Below, piece after piece: positions 42,099 through 50,772 of a stretch of DNA of 64,000 bases; position 1 is the stretch's first letter, and each line of letters begins with the position of its first letter. Below the pieces are notes generated by a model. It worked only from the letters and a program-made list of their open reading frames with translations. It made no database searches and was not told the origin of the DNA. Location: assembly GCF_003688995.1 (NCBI RefSeq), contig NZ_PENI01000006.1, positions 1 to 64,000 of the forward strand, written 5' to 3'. The stretch comes from Streptomyces shenzhenensis. Lineage in GTDB: Bacteria > Actinomycetota > Actinomycetes > Streptomycetales > Streptomycetaceae. The translations under genes and the position numbers were made by a program.

Positions 42099-42536
42099 CG
42101 ATACCCCCTCGCAGGGAACATTCCGGTCAGTAGCACCATCGTTGCGCAGAATCCCCATTCCGCCACCGAAAGAACCACCGACCGGATGGGGGCGATCACA
42201 TACGGCAATCACCCCCGACCCCGGCCATGAGGCACCCCGGGCACCGGCGACGGCCACGGCCACGTCGCCGCGCTGGGCGCCGGTCCGGATCGCCTCCCGC
42301 GCCCGGCCGAGGCTCGTCGTACGGGCCGACGCGGCCGACACCCGGCCAGACCGGTCGGCGAGGAAGGCGCGGGCCTGCGCGACGGCCGCCGGATCGGTCC
42401 CTGCGCGACGGCCGCCGGATCGGTCTCTGCTCGCCGTCCGCGCGGGCGAACGGACCGGCACCGGCCGCGCAGGCCCCGGCGCGGCCCGCGCCGTCGGTCC
42501 GTGCTGCCGTGCTCCGACTTCGTGCGCCTTCCAGAC
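42099..42536. other. 438-bp intergenic region with a 25-bp tandem duplication
   Basis: CTGCGCGACGGCCGCCGGAT plus CGGTC occurs at 42375 and again at 42401. The minus strand contains a protein-like run (AQARAFLADRSGRVSAASAR, 42280-42390) in frame with the aquaporin but separated by less coding-like sequence; it may be a relic. No complete gene is seen. Confidence 0.5.
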
Positions 42537-43529
42537 CTATCCGCGTGCCGACGTGAAGAATTTGAGTGCCGTGCTGGTCGCGCTCAGGGCGGTGCTGGTC
42601 GGTCCGAAGCCCTCGGGCGGGGTGATGGCCGAGCCCGGCCAGCTGTGGCCCGCGTCGTGCACGACGATGAGCTGGACGTCCGCTCCGGTGGGTCCGGGGC
42701 GCCAGACCGTGCGGTCGAAGCCCTTCTCCGACTCGGTCGCCGCAGGGCCCGCCTTGTTCGCCGCGGCGAACATCTCCGCGCTCGCCCGGGCCGAACGGGT
42801 GGGGGTGACGGGTTCCTCACCGGCCGGGGCCGGGTCGGGGTGGGGCAGTCCGGCGAGCGGGCGCACCGGGTCGTCGGCGCCGTAGACGATCAGCACCGGA
42901 ACCGGTCCCGTCGGCCTGACCGCGGCGGGTCCCGAGGGGAGCTGCCCCGACACGGAGGCCGCGCCCGCCAGCAGGCCGGGGCGCTCGGCGGCCATGCGCA
43001 GCGCCATCGAGCCGCCGTTGGAGAACCCGACGGCATAGGCCCGTTGCGGGTCCGCCCGCTCGGTGCGCACCAGTTCGCCGATCAGCGCCTCGACGAACCG
43101 CACGTCGGCGTCCGTGTCCGGCCGCTGCCGCGTCACCTGCGTGCCGGCACCCCACGCGGTGCGCAGGCCCTCCGGGTAGACGACCAGCATGCCGCGCGCC
43201 CGGGCGTCCTCCTCCAGCCGGCTCTGCTCGCGCATCTCGGCGGCGGTGGCGCCGCGGCCGTGGAAGGCGACGACCAGCGGCCGGCGGCCGTCACCTCCGC
43301 CTGCGGGCCGGTGCAGCAGGTAGGCGCGGGTACGGCCGTCCACGCGCAGGTGTTCCCGGGTGAGCTGGGCGGTCGCGGTCGCGGATGCCGTCGCGGTCGC
43401 CGTCGTCGTCGGGCCGGTGGGCCGGCCCGTGTCCCGGTCGGCCGCGGTTCCGCAGCCGGCGAGGGCGAGGACGAGGGCCAGCGCACCGTACCAGCGGCGC
43501 GAGGGATGCGATGTGGGGTATGCAGCCAT
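42537..43529 (-). CDS. Lipoprotein esterase, PHB-depolymerase/feruloyl-esterase type
   Basis: A 330-residue alpha/beta hydrolase. With the ATG at 43529 the N-terminus is a lipoprotein signal (WYGALALVLALAGCG, lipobox LAGC). The catalytic triad is visible: Ser in VGFSNGGSMALRMAA, Asp in VYGADDPVRP, His in VHDAGHSWPG. VVAFHGRGATAAEM supplies the oxyanion strand. This is the LpqC/PHB-depolymerase branch, acting on polymers or aromatic esters outside the cell. It is divergent from a LysR gene that probably regulates one or both units. Confidence 0.88.
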   Translation of the reverse strand: MAAYPTSHPSRRWYGALALVLALAGCGTAADRDTGRPTGPTTTATATASATATAQLTREHLRVDGRTRAYLLHRPAGGGDGRRPLVVAFHGRGATAAEMREQSRLEEDARARGMLVVYPEGLRTAWGAGTQVTRQRPDTDADVRFVEALIGELVRTERADPQRAYAVGFSNGGSMALRMAAERPGLLAGAASVSGQLPSGPAAVRPTGPVPVLIVYGADDPVRPLAGLPHPDPAPAGEEPVTPTRSARASAEMFAAANKAGPAATESEKGFDRTVWRPGPTGADVQLIVVHDAGHSWPGSAITPPEGFGPTSTALSATSTALKFFTSARG

Positions 43530-43572
43530 GCCCCGAGGACAGCAACACCGCAACCGTTCTGTCCAAGTTCAC

Positions 43573-43602
43573 TATCGATCTCGAACCCATCAATTCTCGA
43601 TA
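43573..43602. promoter_or_regulatory. Inverted repeat TATCGA-N18-TCGATA, candidate LysR site
   Basis: It lies in the 85-bp gap between the divergent esterase and LysR genes, where LysR-type regulators normally bind. The stretch is AT-rich compared with the surroundings. Confidence 0.45.
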
Positions 43603-43614
43603 TGATCCCAGCTC

Positions 43615-44574
43615 ATGGACCTCGTACGGCACCTGGAGTGCTTTGTGACTGTTGCAGAAGAGTCACACTTCGGACGTGCCGCGGCCCGCCTGGGCATGGC
43701 CCAGCCGCCCCTGTCGCAGCGCATCCAGCGCCTCGAACGCGAGCTGGGCGTCCGGCTCTTCGAACGCACCAGCCGGCGGGTGACCATCACCGAGGCCGGG
43801 ACGCTGCTGCTCGCCGAGGCCCGCGAACTGCTCGCCCGCTCCGAGGCGTTCCTGGCCACCGCCCGCCGCATCCGGGACGGCGAGACCGGCCTGCTGCGCG
43901 CCGCCCTGTCCCCGGACCTCGCGGGTGCGACCGTGGCCGCCCTGCTCGCCGGCTTCCCTCGCCGCCACCCGGGCCTGGAGCTGGAGCTGCACGAACTGTC
44001 GACCGCCCAGCAGCTCGCCAAGCTCGCCGCGCACGAGCTGGACGTCGGGCTCATCCACCACCCCTGCGACGTCACCGGCCTGGAGCTGGGCCCGGTCCTG
44101 CGCCGCGAACTGGGCGTCCTGCTGCCCCCGGACGCCCCGGCGGCCCGGCTGGCCGAGGTACCGCTCGCCTCGCTGACCGGCTACGACCTGATCCTCTTCC
44201 CGCGCGCCGGCGCACCCGCGGTCTACGACGACCTGCTGACCACCTGCGCCCGGGGCGGCTACACCCCCGCCGCCGTACGGCACGGCCAGGGCGCCAGCTT
44301 CGTCCGCGGCCTGGTCCTGTCCGCCGGAGCCGTGGCCTTCGGCCCGCGCGACACGCACGACGACGCCCAGCCCACGGACGTCGTCTGGCGTCCGCTCGCC
44401 GGGGCCCCGCTGGCCCTGCGGCACTCCGTGGCCTGGCCCAGGGGCCGCGGGGACGCCGCCGTCGGCGCCTTCACGGACGCCGCCACCCACGCCCTGCGGA
44501 CGACGGCCGGCGCCACCCCCGACGTCACCACCCGGCCGCTGCACCTACGCCCGGCATCGGAGTACTGGCTGTGA
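43615..44574 (+). CDS. LysR-family transcriptional regulator
   Basis: A 319-residue regulator: HTH at 1-60 (VRHLECFVTVAEESHFGRAA, RLGMAQPPLSQRIQRLEREL), then a periplasmic-binding-like effector domain (about 90-300; LLRAALSPDLAGATVAALLA, ELDVGLIHHPCDVTG). The ATG overlaps no other gene upstream. Its stop is overlapped by the GTG of the next gene (GTGA), so it is co-translated with a class A beta-lactamase-like serine hydrolase, recalling AmpR/beta-lactamase pairs. Confidence 0.95.
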   Translation: MDLVRHLECFVTVAEESHFGRAAARLGMAQPPLSQRIQRLERELGVRLFERTSRRVTITEAGTLLLAEARELLARSEAFLATARRIRDGETGLLRAALSPDLAGATVAALLAGFPRRHPGLELELHELSTAQQLAKLAAHELDVGLIHHPCDVTGLELGPVLRRELGVLLPPDAPAARLAEVPLASLTGYDLILFPRAGAPAVYDDLLTTCARGGYTPAAVRHGQGASFVRGLVLSAGAVAFGPRDTHDDAQPTDVVWRPLAGAPLALRHSVAWPRGRGDAAVGAFTDAATHALRTTAGATPDVTTRPLHLRPASEYWL

Positions 44575-45455
44575 CCGACGTCCCCGCCCGCATCCACGCG
44601 GCCTTCGCCGAGGCCGGCGTCACCGGCCGGCTGCACGCTCTCGACATCGACTCCGGCGCCCAGCTCGACGTCGGCGCCGACCAGCCGGTGTGCACCGCCA
44701 GCGTGCACAAGCTGTGCCTCCTCGTCGCCCTGCACGAACAGGCCGCCGCCGGCCGCCTGGACCTCGGCGAACAGGTCGAGTGCCCGCCGGCCGGCCGCAC
44801 CGCGGGCTCCACCGGGCTGGCCGCCATGCTCGACTCCGCCCGCCTGTCCCTGCGCGACATCGCCTACCTGATGATGGCCGTCAGCGACAACGCCGCCGCC
44901 GACCTGCTGCTGCACCGGGTCGGCCTGGACGCCGTCAACCGCACCACGGCCCGCCTCGGCCTGACCCGTACGCACGCCGTGCACACCTTCGGCGACCTGC
45001 TCGCCACGATCCGCGAGGACGCGGGACCGGCCGGCGTGCGGGCCCTGGCCGATCCGCATGTCATCGCCCGGCTGCGGGCCCTCGACCCGGCCCGCACCAA
45101 CCGCAGCACCCCGCGCGACATGACCCGGCTGCTCGGCGCCGTCTGGCGGGACGAGGCCTGCACCCCGGAACACGGCGCGGCCGTCCGCCGGCTGCTCGGC
45201 CTCCAGGTCTGGCCGCACCGGCTGGCCGCGGGCTTCCCCTTCGACGACGTACATGTCGCCGGCAAGACCGGCAGCCTGCCGACGGTGCGCAACGAGGTCG
45301 GCGTCGTCGAGTACCCGGACGGCGGCCGGTACGCCGTCGCCGTCTTCACCCGCACCCCCAACCCGGCCGCCACCCTCCCCGCGGCCGACGCGGTGATCGG
45401 CACGGCGGCCCGCATCGCCGTGGACGCGTTGCGCGCGGGCCGCGGCACCGGGTGA
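44571..45455 (+). CDS. Class A beta-lactamase-like serine hydrolase
   Basis: A 294-residue protein with the three active-site elements of the serine beta-lactamase/PBP fold: SVHK (Ser44-Lys47), SDN (105-107) and KTG (232-234). The first residues hold no signal peptide, so it seems to stay in the cytoplasm. The omega-loop Glu (Glu166 of class A enzymes) is not evident: the segment before NRSTPRDMTRLL lacks the usual ExxLN. It may therefore be an esterase or peptidase rather than an efficient beta-lactamase. It starts within the LysR stop codon (GTGA), so it is coupled to its regulator. Confidence 0.88.
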   Translation: MTDVPARIHAAFAEAGVTGRLHALDIDSGAQLDVGADQPVCTASVHKLCLLVALHEQAAAGRLDLGEQVECPPAGRTAGSTGLAAMLDSARLSLRDIAYLMMAVSDNAAADLLLHRVGLDAVNRTTARLGLTRTHAVHTFGDLLATIREDAGPAGVRALADPHVIARLRALDPARTNRSTPRDMTRLLGAVWRDEACTPEHGAAVRRLLGLQVWPHRLAAGFPFDDVHVAGKTGSLPTVRNEVGVVEYPDGGRYAVAVFTRTPNPAATLPAADAVIGTAARIAVDALRAGRGTG

Positions 45456-45490
45456 CCTCCCGGCGTCCCGGTGACGCGCGGGCGGGCCGG

Positions 45491-46156
45491 TCAGGCGTCG
45501 AGGTCGTCGGCGAAGTGCCGGAAGCCGTGCCGGTCCCGGTGCAGCCGCCACAGGGTGTCCGCGAGGACGCCCGGGTCCTTGCGTTCGTGCCCGGCGACGA
45601 TCGCGCCGGGAATGATGAGCTGGGCGACGTGGACGCCGTCGTCCGCGAGCGCGTGGTGCAGCAGTTGGCCGTACGCGCTCTCCGCGGCGAACGCGATCGA
45701 GGTGCCCGCCCGGTCCTGGTGCGGGAGCACCGCGGTGCCGCCGTTCACGAACAGGATGGTGCCGCGGCCCAGTTCCCGCATCCCGGGCAGCACCTGCTGC
45801 ACCGCGGTGACGGGCCCGTACACCGAGAACTCGACCGGACCGACCAGATCCAGGTACGTCGTCTCCAGCACCGGGCGCATGAAGTCCCGGCGCGGCAGCG
45901 GGCTGTACTGCAGCACCTCGACGGGACCGAGGTGCGCGGCGGCCCGGTCCAGGGCGTCCCGCAGCTGCTCCGGCTCGCGCACGTCGGCGGAGAAGCCCCG
46001 CGCGTTCACCCCCTCGGCACCGAGGGCGCCGGCCAGCGCGTCCAGCCGGGCCTCGTCCCGGGCGACGAGCGCGACGTCGAATCCCTCGCGGCCGAACCGG
46101 CGCGCTACGGCGGACCCCAGGCCGGGGCCCGCCCCGATGATGGCGATCGTGGTCAT
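45491..46156 (-). CDS. Short-chain dehydrogenase/reductase
   Basis: A 221-residue SDR. The Rossmann motif is IIGAGPGLGSAVARRFG (GxGxGxG-like with the classic TGxxxGxG altered to GAGPGLG). SADVREPEQ marks the adenine-binding acid. The active-site Ser region reads FVNGGTAVL and the Tyr-x-x-x-Lys is diverged: AFAAESAYGQLLHH has Tyr but no Lys four residues later. It may be an atypical or inactive SDR. The ATG at 46156 lacks a strong ribosome site. The neighbouring DUF4328 gene, 30 bases upstream, may be in the same transcript. Confidence 0.85.
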   Translation of the reverse strand: MTTIAIIGAGPGLGSAVARRFGREGFDVALVARDEARLDALAGALGAEGVNARGFSADVREPEQLRDALDRAAAHLGPVEVLQYSPLPRRDFMRPVLETTYLDLVGPVEFSVYGPVTAVQQVLPGMRELGRGTILFVNGGTAVLPHQDRAGTSIAFAAESAYGQLLHHALADDGVHVAQLIIPGAIVAGHERKDPGVLADTLWRLHRDRHGFRHFADDLDA

Positions 46157-46185
46157 GGTGCGACCGTACTCGGCGCACCGGACGG

Positions 46186-46884
46186 TCACACCCGCTCGCC
46201 CGCCGAACCGTCCGCGGCGGCCGGCACCGGCCCGCCGGCCGCGCGCTCGTCCTGGACCGCCGTGACGGCCCGTACGACGAACACCGCGGCCACGGCCGCG
46301 CCGACGACGGCCGCGTCGGACACCAGCAGCTGCCACACGTCCGTGTAGGCGCGCGCGATGACCTCGTCCCGGGAGTCCTGGTAGAACAGGCCGACCCCGC
46401 TCAGCATGCCGATCAGCCACAGCGCCCACCACACGTTCAGCACGGGCGGCAGCCGCCGGTCCGGCGCGCTCGCCCGGTGGACGTCCGCGACCAGCCCGCG
46501 CGGCACCCAGAGGTTGCCGACGGGCACGATCCAGCCCAGGTAGACCCAGATCCCGTGGTACTTGGGCGGCCGGCCCGACAGGGTCCGCGCGTTGTCCCGC
46601 ACCCGCCACAGCCACACGAGGAACGCGACCGCGCAGAACGGGACGACGATGTCGCCCACGGCACCGACGATGTGGTACGAGTCCTCCAGCGAGGTCAGCG
46701 TCCGGTGGCTGCCGCCGCCCTGGTCCGGCGGGCCCGAGGCCGGCTCGCCCGTCACCGCGAGTCTGATCTCCCAGACGGCCCGGACCAGCCAGGCGGCACC
46801 GACGACGAGAAGCGCGCCCGTCGCCATGAGGGCCGCGGGCCGTACCGGCCGCAGCACAGGCCGCTCCGCTGTCTGTTCGTTCAC
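46186..46884 (-). CDS. DUF4328 multi-pass membrane protein
   Basis: A 232-residue protein with four membrane helices (LMATGALLVVGAAWLVRAVW, IVGAVGDIVVPFCAVAFLVW, LPPVLNVWWALWLIGMLSGV, AAVVGAAVAAVFVVRAVTAV). WVYLGWIVPVGNLWVPRGLV followed by DVHRAS is the DUF4328 signature. The GTG at 46884 is chosen to match the family length. Function unknown; same orientation as the SDR gene. Confidence 0.85.
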   Translation of the reverse strand: MNEQTAERPVLRPVRPAALMATGALLVVGAAWLVRAVWEIRLAVTGEPASGPPDQGGGSHRTLTSLEDSYHIVGAVGDIVVPFCAVAFLVWLWRVRDNARTLSGRPPKYHGIWVYLGWIVPVGNLWVPRGLVADVHRASAPDRRLPPVLNVWWALWLIGMLSGVGLFYQDSRDEVIARAYTDVWQLLVSDAAVVGAAVAAVFVVRAVTAVQDERAAGGPVPAAADGSAGERV

Positions 46885-47091
46885 CGGGCCATTCTTTCGC
46901 ACGCCTCCCGACACACACCAGAACGCCCGCCGCGAACAAGGCAGTTGCCCACCCGGCCCGCACCGGCCCACCGCCCCAAGCCGCCCCAAGCCGCCGTAGG
47001 CCGCCGTAGGTTTTGCCAACTCCAGAGGATCAGGGAGGGGGTTGGGGCCGTACTGGTCGGTGGTTGCAGGCGTCGAGCGGTGGGAGGCAGG

Positions 47092-47805
47092 GTGCTGGTG
47101 TCGCGGAATGCCGCGGGGACTCTCTTCGTGGGGGGTGCCCTGAGCCTGACCCTCGTGGCGCTCGCCTATCCGAGCATGCTCGGGGTGTCCACCGTGTCGA
47201 GTGCGCCGTCGCGCGTCATCGCGCAGACGCAGTGGGGCCCGCTGACCGAGGCGGACCGTGACTTCGTGGTCAAGGTGCGGGCGGCGGGGCTGTGGGAGTA
47301 CCCGGTCGGGCAGATGGCGCTGAAGAAGAGCACGTCGAAGGCCGTCCTCACCGCGGGACAGCACCTCGTCTCCGGGCACGCCGGACTCGACGCCGCCTGC
47401 CGGAAGATCGCCCCCCAGCTGAACATCACGATCCCCGACCAGCCCAGCCCCCAGCAGCAGGGCTTCGTCAACACGCTGAACGCGGACACCGGCAAGAAGT
47501 TCGACTCCGACTTCGCCAACATCCTCAGGGTGACCCACGGACAGATCTTCAACACCATCGCGAAGATCCGTTCCGAGACGAAGAACACCCTGGTACGGGA
47601 GCTGGCGGACCAGGCCAACACCACGGTCCTGGACCACATCTCGGTCATGGAGCAGACCGGTCTGGTCGACTTCGACCAGGTGCTGTTCCAGGAGACCACC
47701 CCGCCGAAGCTGCCCGCCGAGGACCTGACCCCGCCCGCCCCGGCCCCCGGTCAGCCGCAGGTGGTCCTCACCCCACCGCCGAGCAGCAGCCCCACGGTGG
47801 GGTGA
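47092..47805 (+). CDS. Exported DUF4142 protein, copy 2
   Basis: A 237-residue paralogue of the protein at 24336-25076, about two-thirds identical over the core. GTG at 47092 follows GGGAGGCAG. It shares the anchor (LFVGGALSLTLVALAYPSML), GPLTEADRDFVVKVRAAGLW, HAGLDAACRKIAPQL and the closing DFDQVLFQETTPPKLPAEDL with Pro-rich tail. The lengths of all helices are conserved, so both copies are likely functional. It converges on the GH13 gene. Confidence 0.92.
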   Translation: MLVSRNAAGTLFVGGALSLTLVALAYPSMLGVSTVSSAPSRVIAQTQWGPLTEADRDFVVKVRAAGLWEYPVGQMALKKSTSKAVLTAGQHLVSGHAGLDAACRKIAPQLNITIPDQPSPQQQGFVNTLNADTGKKFDSDFANILRVTHGQIFNTIAKIRSETKNTLVRELADQANTTVLDHISVMEQTGLVDFDQVLFQETTPPKLPAEDLTPPAPAPGQPQVVLTPPPSSSPTVG

Positions 47806-47839
47806 CAGGACCCGGAGCCGAGACGACCCCGCGGTCCCG

Positions 47840-49492
47840 CTACGCGCCGAGCCAGGCCGTGGTGTCCGGGGGCAGCACGGTGGCGTTCTCGGACAGCGGT
47901 CCGCTGGTCAGCAGGATCTCCCCCGGCGGCAGCGGCACCGGCGCCCCCGACAGGTTCGCCACGCACCGCCAGCCCTCCGAGCGGGCGAAGTGCAGGACTC
48001 CGGGCGGGACGTCCGGCGCCCAGCTCAGCGTCTCACCGTCCAGCAGCTTGCGGCGCAGCCGCAGCGCCGTGCGGTACAGCTCCAGCGTGGAACCCGCCGT
48101 ACCGGCCTGCGCCTCGACCGCGTACCCGGCGAAGGCGGCCGGCTGCGGCAGCCAGGCGGCGCCAGGCCCGAAGCCGTACGAGGGGCCCGTCGTCGTCCAC
48201 GGCAGGGGCACCCGGCAGCCGTCGCGGCCCTTGCGGAGCTGGCCCGTCTGCTCCCAGACCGGGTCCTGGAGCACCGCGGCGGGCAGGTCGGCGACCTCGG
48301 GCAGGCCGAGTTCCTCGCCCTGGTAGACGTACGACGAGCCGGGCAGGGCCAGCATGAGGAGGGCCGCCGCGCGCGCCCGGCGCAGGCCCGCCGCCGCGTC
48401 CACGGCCGGAGCCTGCCCGCCGGACAGCAGCCAGGCGTTGTCGTCGGTGCCGGGCGGCAGCATCAGCCGGGACGCGTGCCGGATCACGTCGTGGTTGGAC
48501 AGCACCCAGGTGGCGGAGGCGCCCGCGGCGCGGGCCGTGGCCAGCGAGTCGGTGATGACCCGGCGGAGTTCGTCCGCGTCCCAGGGCGCCTCCAGATACT
48601 CGAAGTTGAAGGCCTGGCCGAGTTCGTCCGGGCGGGCGTACAGGGCGCGGCGCGGGCCCGGCACCCAGGCCTCGGCGACCGCGGTGCGCGGCGGGGTGTA
48701 GGCGTCGAAGATCTTGCGCCAGTCGCGGTAGATCTCGTGGACCTCGTCCCGGTCCCAGTAGGGGTGCGAGCCCGGCGGCACCCGTTCGAGGGCCCGCTCC
48801 CCCGTGGCGCCGATGTCGCCGACGTCCCGCAGTGGTTCGGTCAGGTCCTTGGCGAGGGCGTGGGCCACGTCGATGCGGAAGCCGTCGACGCCGCGGTCGG
48901 ACCAGAACCGCAGCGTGGTGCGGAAGTCGGCGCGGACGTCCTCGTTGTCCCAGTCGAGGTCGGGCTGTTGGGGGGCGAACAGGTGCAGGTACCAGTCGCC
49001 GTCGGCCACCCGCCGCCAGGCGCTGCCGCCGAACACCGACTGCCAGTCGGTGGGCGGCAGTTCGCCGTGCGCGCCGCGGCCGGGGCGGAAGACGTAGCGG
49101 TCGCGGGCGGCGGAGCCGGGTCCGGCGCGCAGGGCCTCCTGGAACCAGGGGTGCTGGTGCGAGGTGTGGTTGGGGACGATGTCGACGATGACCTTCAGGC
49201 CCAGCCGGTGCGCCTCGGCGACCATGGCGTCGAAGTCGTCCAGGGTGCCCAGGCGCGGGTCGATGTCCCGGTAGTCGGCGACGTCGTAGCCGCCGTCGGC
49301 GAGTTCGGAGGGGTAGAAGGGGCTGAGCCACAGCGCGTCGACGCCGAGTGCGCTCAGGTGGGTGAGGCGTTCGGTGATGCCCCTGATGTCGCCGAGCCCG
49401 TCGCCGTCGGCGTCGGCGAAGCTGCGCGGATAGACCTGGTAGATCACCGCCTGTCGCCACCAGTCGGGGTTCCTGGACGAAATGTCGGTCAC
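47840..49492 (-). CDS. GH13 alpha-glucosidase/trehalose-type enzyme
   Basis: A 550-residue cytoplasmic glycoside hydrolase. WWRQAVIYQVYPRSFADADG opens the barrel; the GH13 regions are DIVPNHTS (I), GFRIDVAHAL with the Asp nucleophile (II), VAEAW with the acid Glu (III) and LSNHDVIRH with the stabilising Asp (IV). The sequence best fits oligo-1,6-glucosidase/alpha-glucosidase (GH13_30-like) rather than trehalose synthase. GTG at 49492 follows GGGAG. In-frame codons farther upstream derive from a dispersed repeat and are not part of the gene. Confidence 0.93.
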   Translation of the reverse strand: MTDISSRNPDWWRQAVIYQVYPRSFADADGDGLGDIRGITERLTHLSALGVDALWLSPFYPSELADGGYDVADYRDIDPRLGTLDDFDAMVAEAHRLGLKVIVDIVPNHTSHQHPWFQEALRAGPGSAARDRYVFRPGRGAHGELPPTDWQSVFGGSAWRRVADGDWYLHLFAPQQPDLDWDNEDVRADFRTTLRFWSDRGVDGFRIDVAHALAKDLTEPLRDVGDIGATGERALERVPPGSHPYWDRDEVHEIYRDWRKIFDAYTPPRTAVAEAWVPGPRRALYARPDELGQAFNFEYLEAPWDADELRRVITDSLATARAAGASATWVLSNHDVIRHASRLMLPPGTDDNAWLLSGGQAPAVDAAAGLRRARAAALLMLALPGSSYVYQGEELGLPEVADLPAAVLQDPVWEQTGQLRKGRDGCRVPLPWTTTGPSYGFGPGAAWLPQPAAFAGYAVEAQAGTAGSTLELYRTALRLRRKLLDGETLSWAPDVPPGVLHFARSEGWRCVANLSGAPVPLPPGEILLTSGPLSENATVLPPDTTAWLGA

Positions 49493-49573
49493 ACCAGCTC
49501 CCTTGGACACGGACTCCGATCGGGCCTGCACGCCGAAACTCTGTCCACAACGCCCAGAATGCGAACCTCCCCG

Positions 49574-49740
49574 CCCCAAAGGGGCGCGGGGCTGTATCAA
49601 TATGCGGCTCCGCCGCGCGGGCGCGATCAAACGCCGAGCCCGGCCCAGCCCCCAAAGGGGCGCGGGGAACTGCGCGATCAACCACGACGGAGCCGCACCC
49701 GACCGACGACGCACCCCGCTCTTTCCAGCGAAGCGCCTAG
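49574..49740. repeat. Dispersed Streptomyces repeat, copy A (double)
   Basis: Two heads in tandem: AAAGGGGCGCGGGG-CTGTATC (49578) with the CAATATGCGGCTCCGCCGCG core, then AAAGGGGCGCGGGG-AACTGCGC (49654). The tail ends CAGCGAAGCGCCTAG at 49740, so its terminal CTAG contains the stop codon of the nucleoside hydrolase gene. Confidence 0.88.
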
Positions 49741-50708
49741 CCCTCGACCGTGTTCAGGTACAGGCGCACGTACCGGTCCACGTCCACGTCCAACCCCACG
49801 TCCACCAGGGTCTGTTCGCGGATTCCGCCGTGGATCTCGGCCTCGCCCGGCCGGGGCCTGCGGTCGACGATCGTCTGGCCGCGGGTGGGCCCGGGGGCCA
49901 GGGCGACCTCCACGGGCAGCCGACGGGTGCCGAGCCCGGCCGGGTCGGCGACCGCGCACACGGCGCCCGCGTCGCCGAGGCCGCCGGACGGGTCGTCGCC
50001 GTCGGGGTCGGGCCCGGCCGGGCGGTGGGCGAGCAGTTCACCGGCGAGGCGGGCGCCAGCCTCCGTGCTCGCCCGCAGCCGCTGGACGTCCGCGCCCGGG
50101 ACCACGACCCGGGTGAACACGTCGAGGCCATACATGGTGATCGACACCCCGGCGGTGAGCAGGACCGCGGCGGCCTCCGGGTCGTGCCAGACGTTGAACT
50201 CCGCTACGGGCGTGGCGTTTCCGGTGCCCGCCGTGCCGCCCATGAACACGATCCGCTCGATGTTGCGGGTGACCTCCGGGTGGGTGCGCAGCAGCAGCGC
50301 GATGTTGGTCAGCGGCGCGGTCGGGATCAGGGTGACCGGGCGGGGCGAGCCGAGGATCTCGCGGCGCAGCAGGGTCACCGCGTCCACGTCGACGGGCCGG
50401 CGGGCCGGTGCGGGCAGCCCGAGGTCGCCCATGCCGTCCTGCCCGTGCACATGCCGGGCCGGGCGCGCGGGTTCGATCAGCGGGCGTTCGGCGCCGCGTG
50501 CCACGGGGATGTCCGGGGCGCCCGCCTGGTCCAGCACGGTCAGGGTGTTGCGGACCACGCCGTCCACGTCCGTGTTCCCGGCCACGCAGGTGACCGCCCG
50601 CAGCTCGAGGCCCGGGTGCCGGACGGCGAACAGCAGCGCCAGCGCGTCGTCCACGCCGGTGTCGCAGTCGATGATCACGGGGGTGGCCGTCGTCGTCCGC
50701 TCGGTCAA
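49737..50708 (-). CDS. Inosine-uridine-preferring nucleoside hydrolase family protein
   Basis: A 323-residue hydrolase that removes the base from nucleosides. The Ca2+/ribose motif VIIDCDTGVDDALALLFA (about 11-28) is complete, and NVWHDPEAAAVLL with Asp and the His in this segment complete the site. The best start is TTG at 50708, because AAGGAG lies 7 bases before it; the ATG-like start at 50741 lacks a site. The stop codon coincides with the CTAG end of a dispersed repeat. It has the same direction as the thrS paralogue. Confidence 0.92.
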   Translation of the reverse strand: MTERTTTATPVIIDCDTGVDDALALLFAVRHPGLELRAVTCVAGNTDVDGVVRNTLTVLDQAGAPDIPVARGAERPLIEPARPARHVHGQDGMGDLGLPAPARRPVDVDAVTLLRREILGSPRPVTLIPTAPLTNIALLLRTHPEVTRNIERIVFMGGTAGTGNATPVAEFNVWHDPEAAAVLLTAGVSITMYGLDVFTRVVVPGADVQRLRASTEAGARLAGELLAHRPAGPDPDGDDPSGGLGDAGAVCAVADPAGLGTRRLPVEVALAPGPTRGQTIVDRRPRPGEAEIHGGIREQTLVDVGLDVDVDRYVRLYLNTVEG

Positions 50709-50772
50709 GGCGAGGCTCCTTCGCTCCGGTCCCGGACCCACCCGGGCCCGGCCCCGACCCTATGCCCACGGA

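Noticed and set aside
42227..42530. Gene between the aquaporin and esterase
   Set aside because: Only low-complexity Arg/Pro/Ala frames and a 25-bp duplication are found; no start site or motif supports a protein.
49493..49714. N-terminal extension of the GH13 enzyme
   Set aside because: The in-frame sequence is a translation of the dispersed repeat; GTG 49492 has a ribosome site and gives the normal enzyme start.
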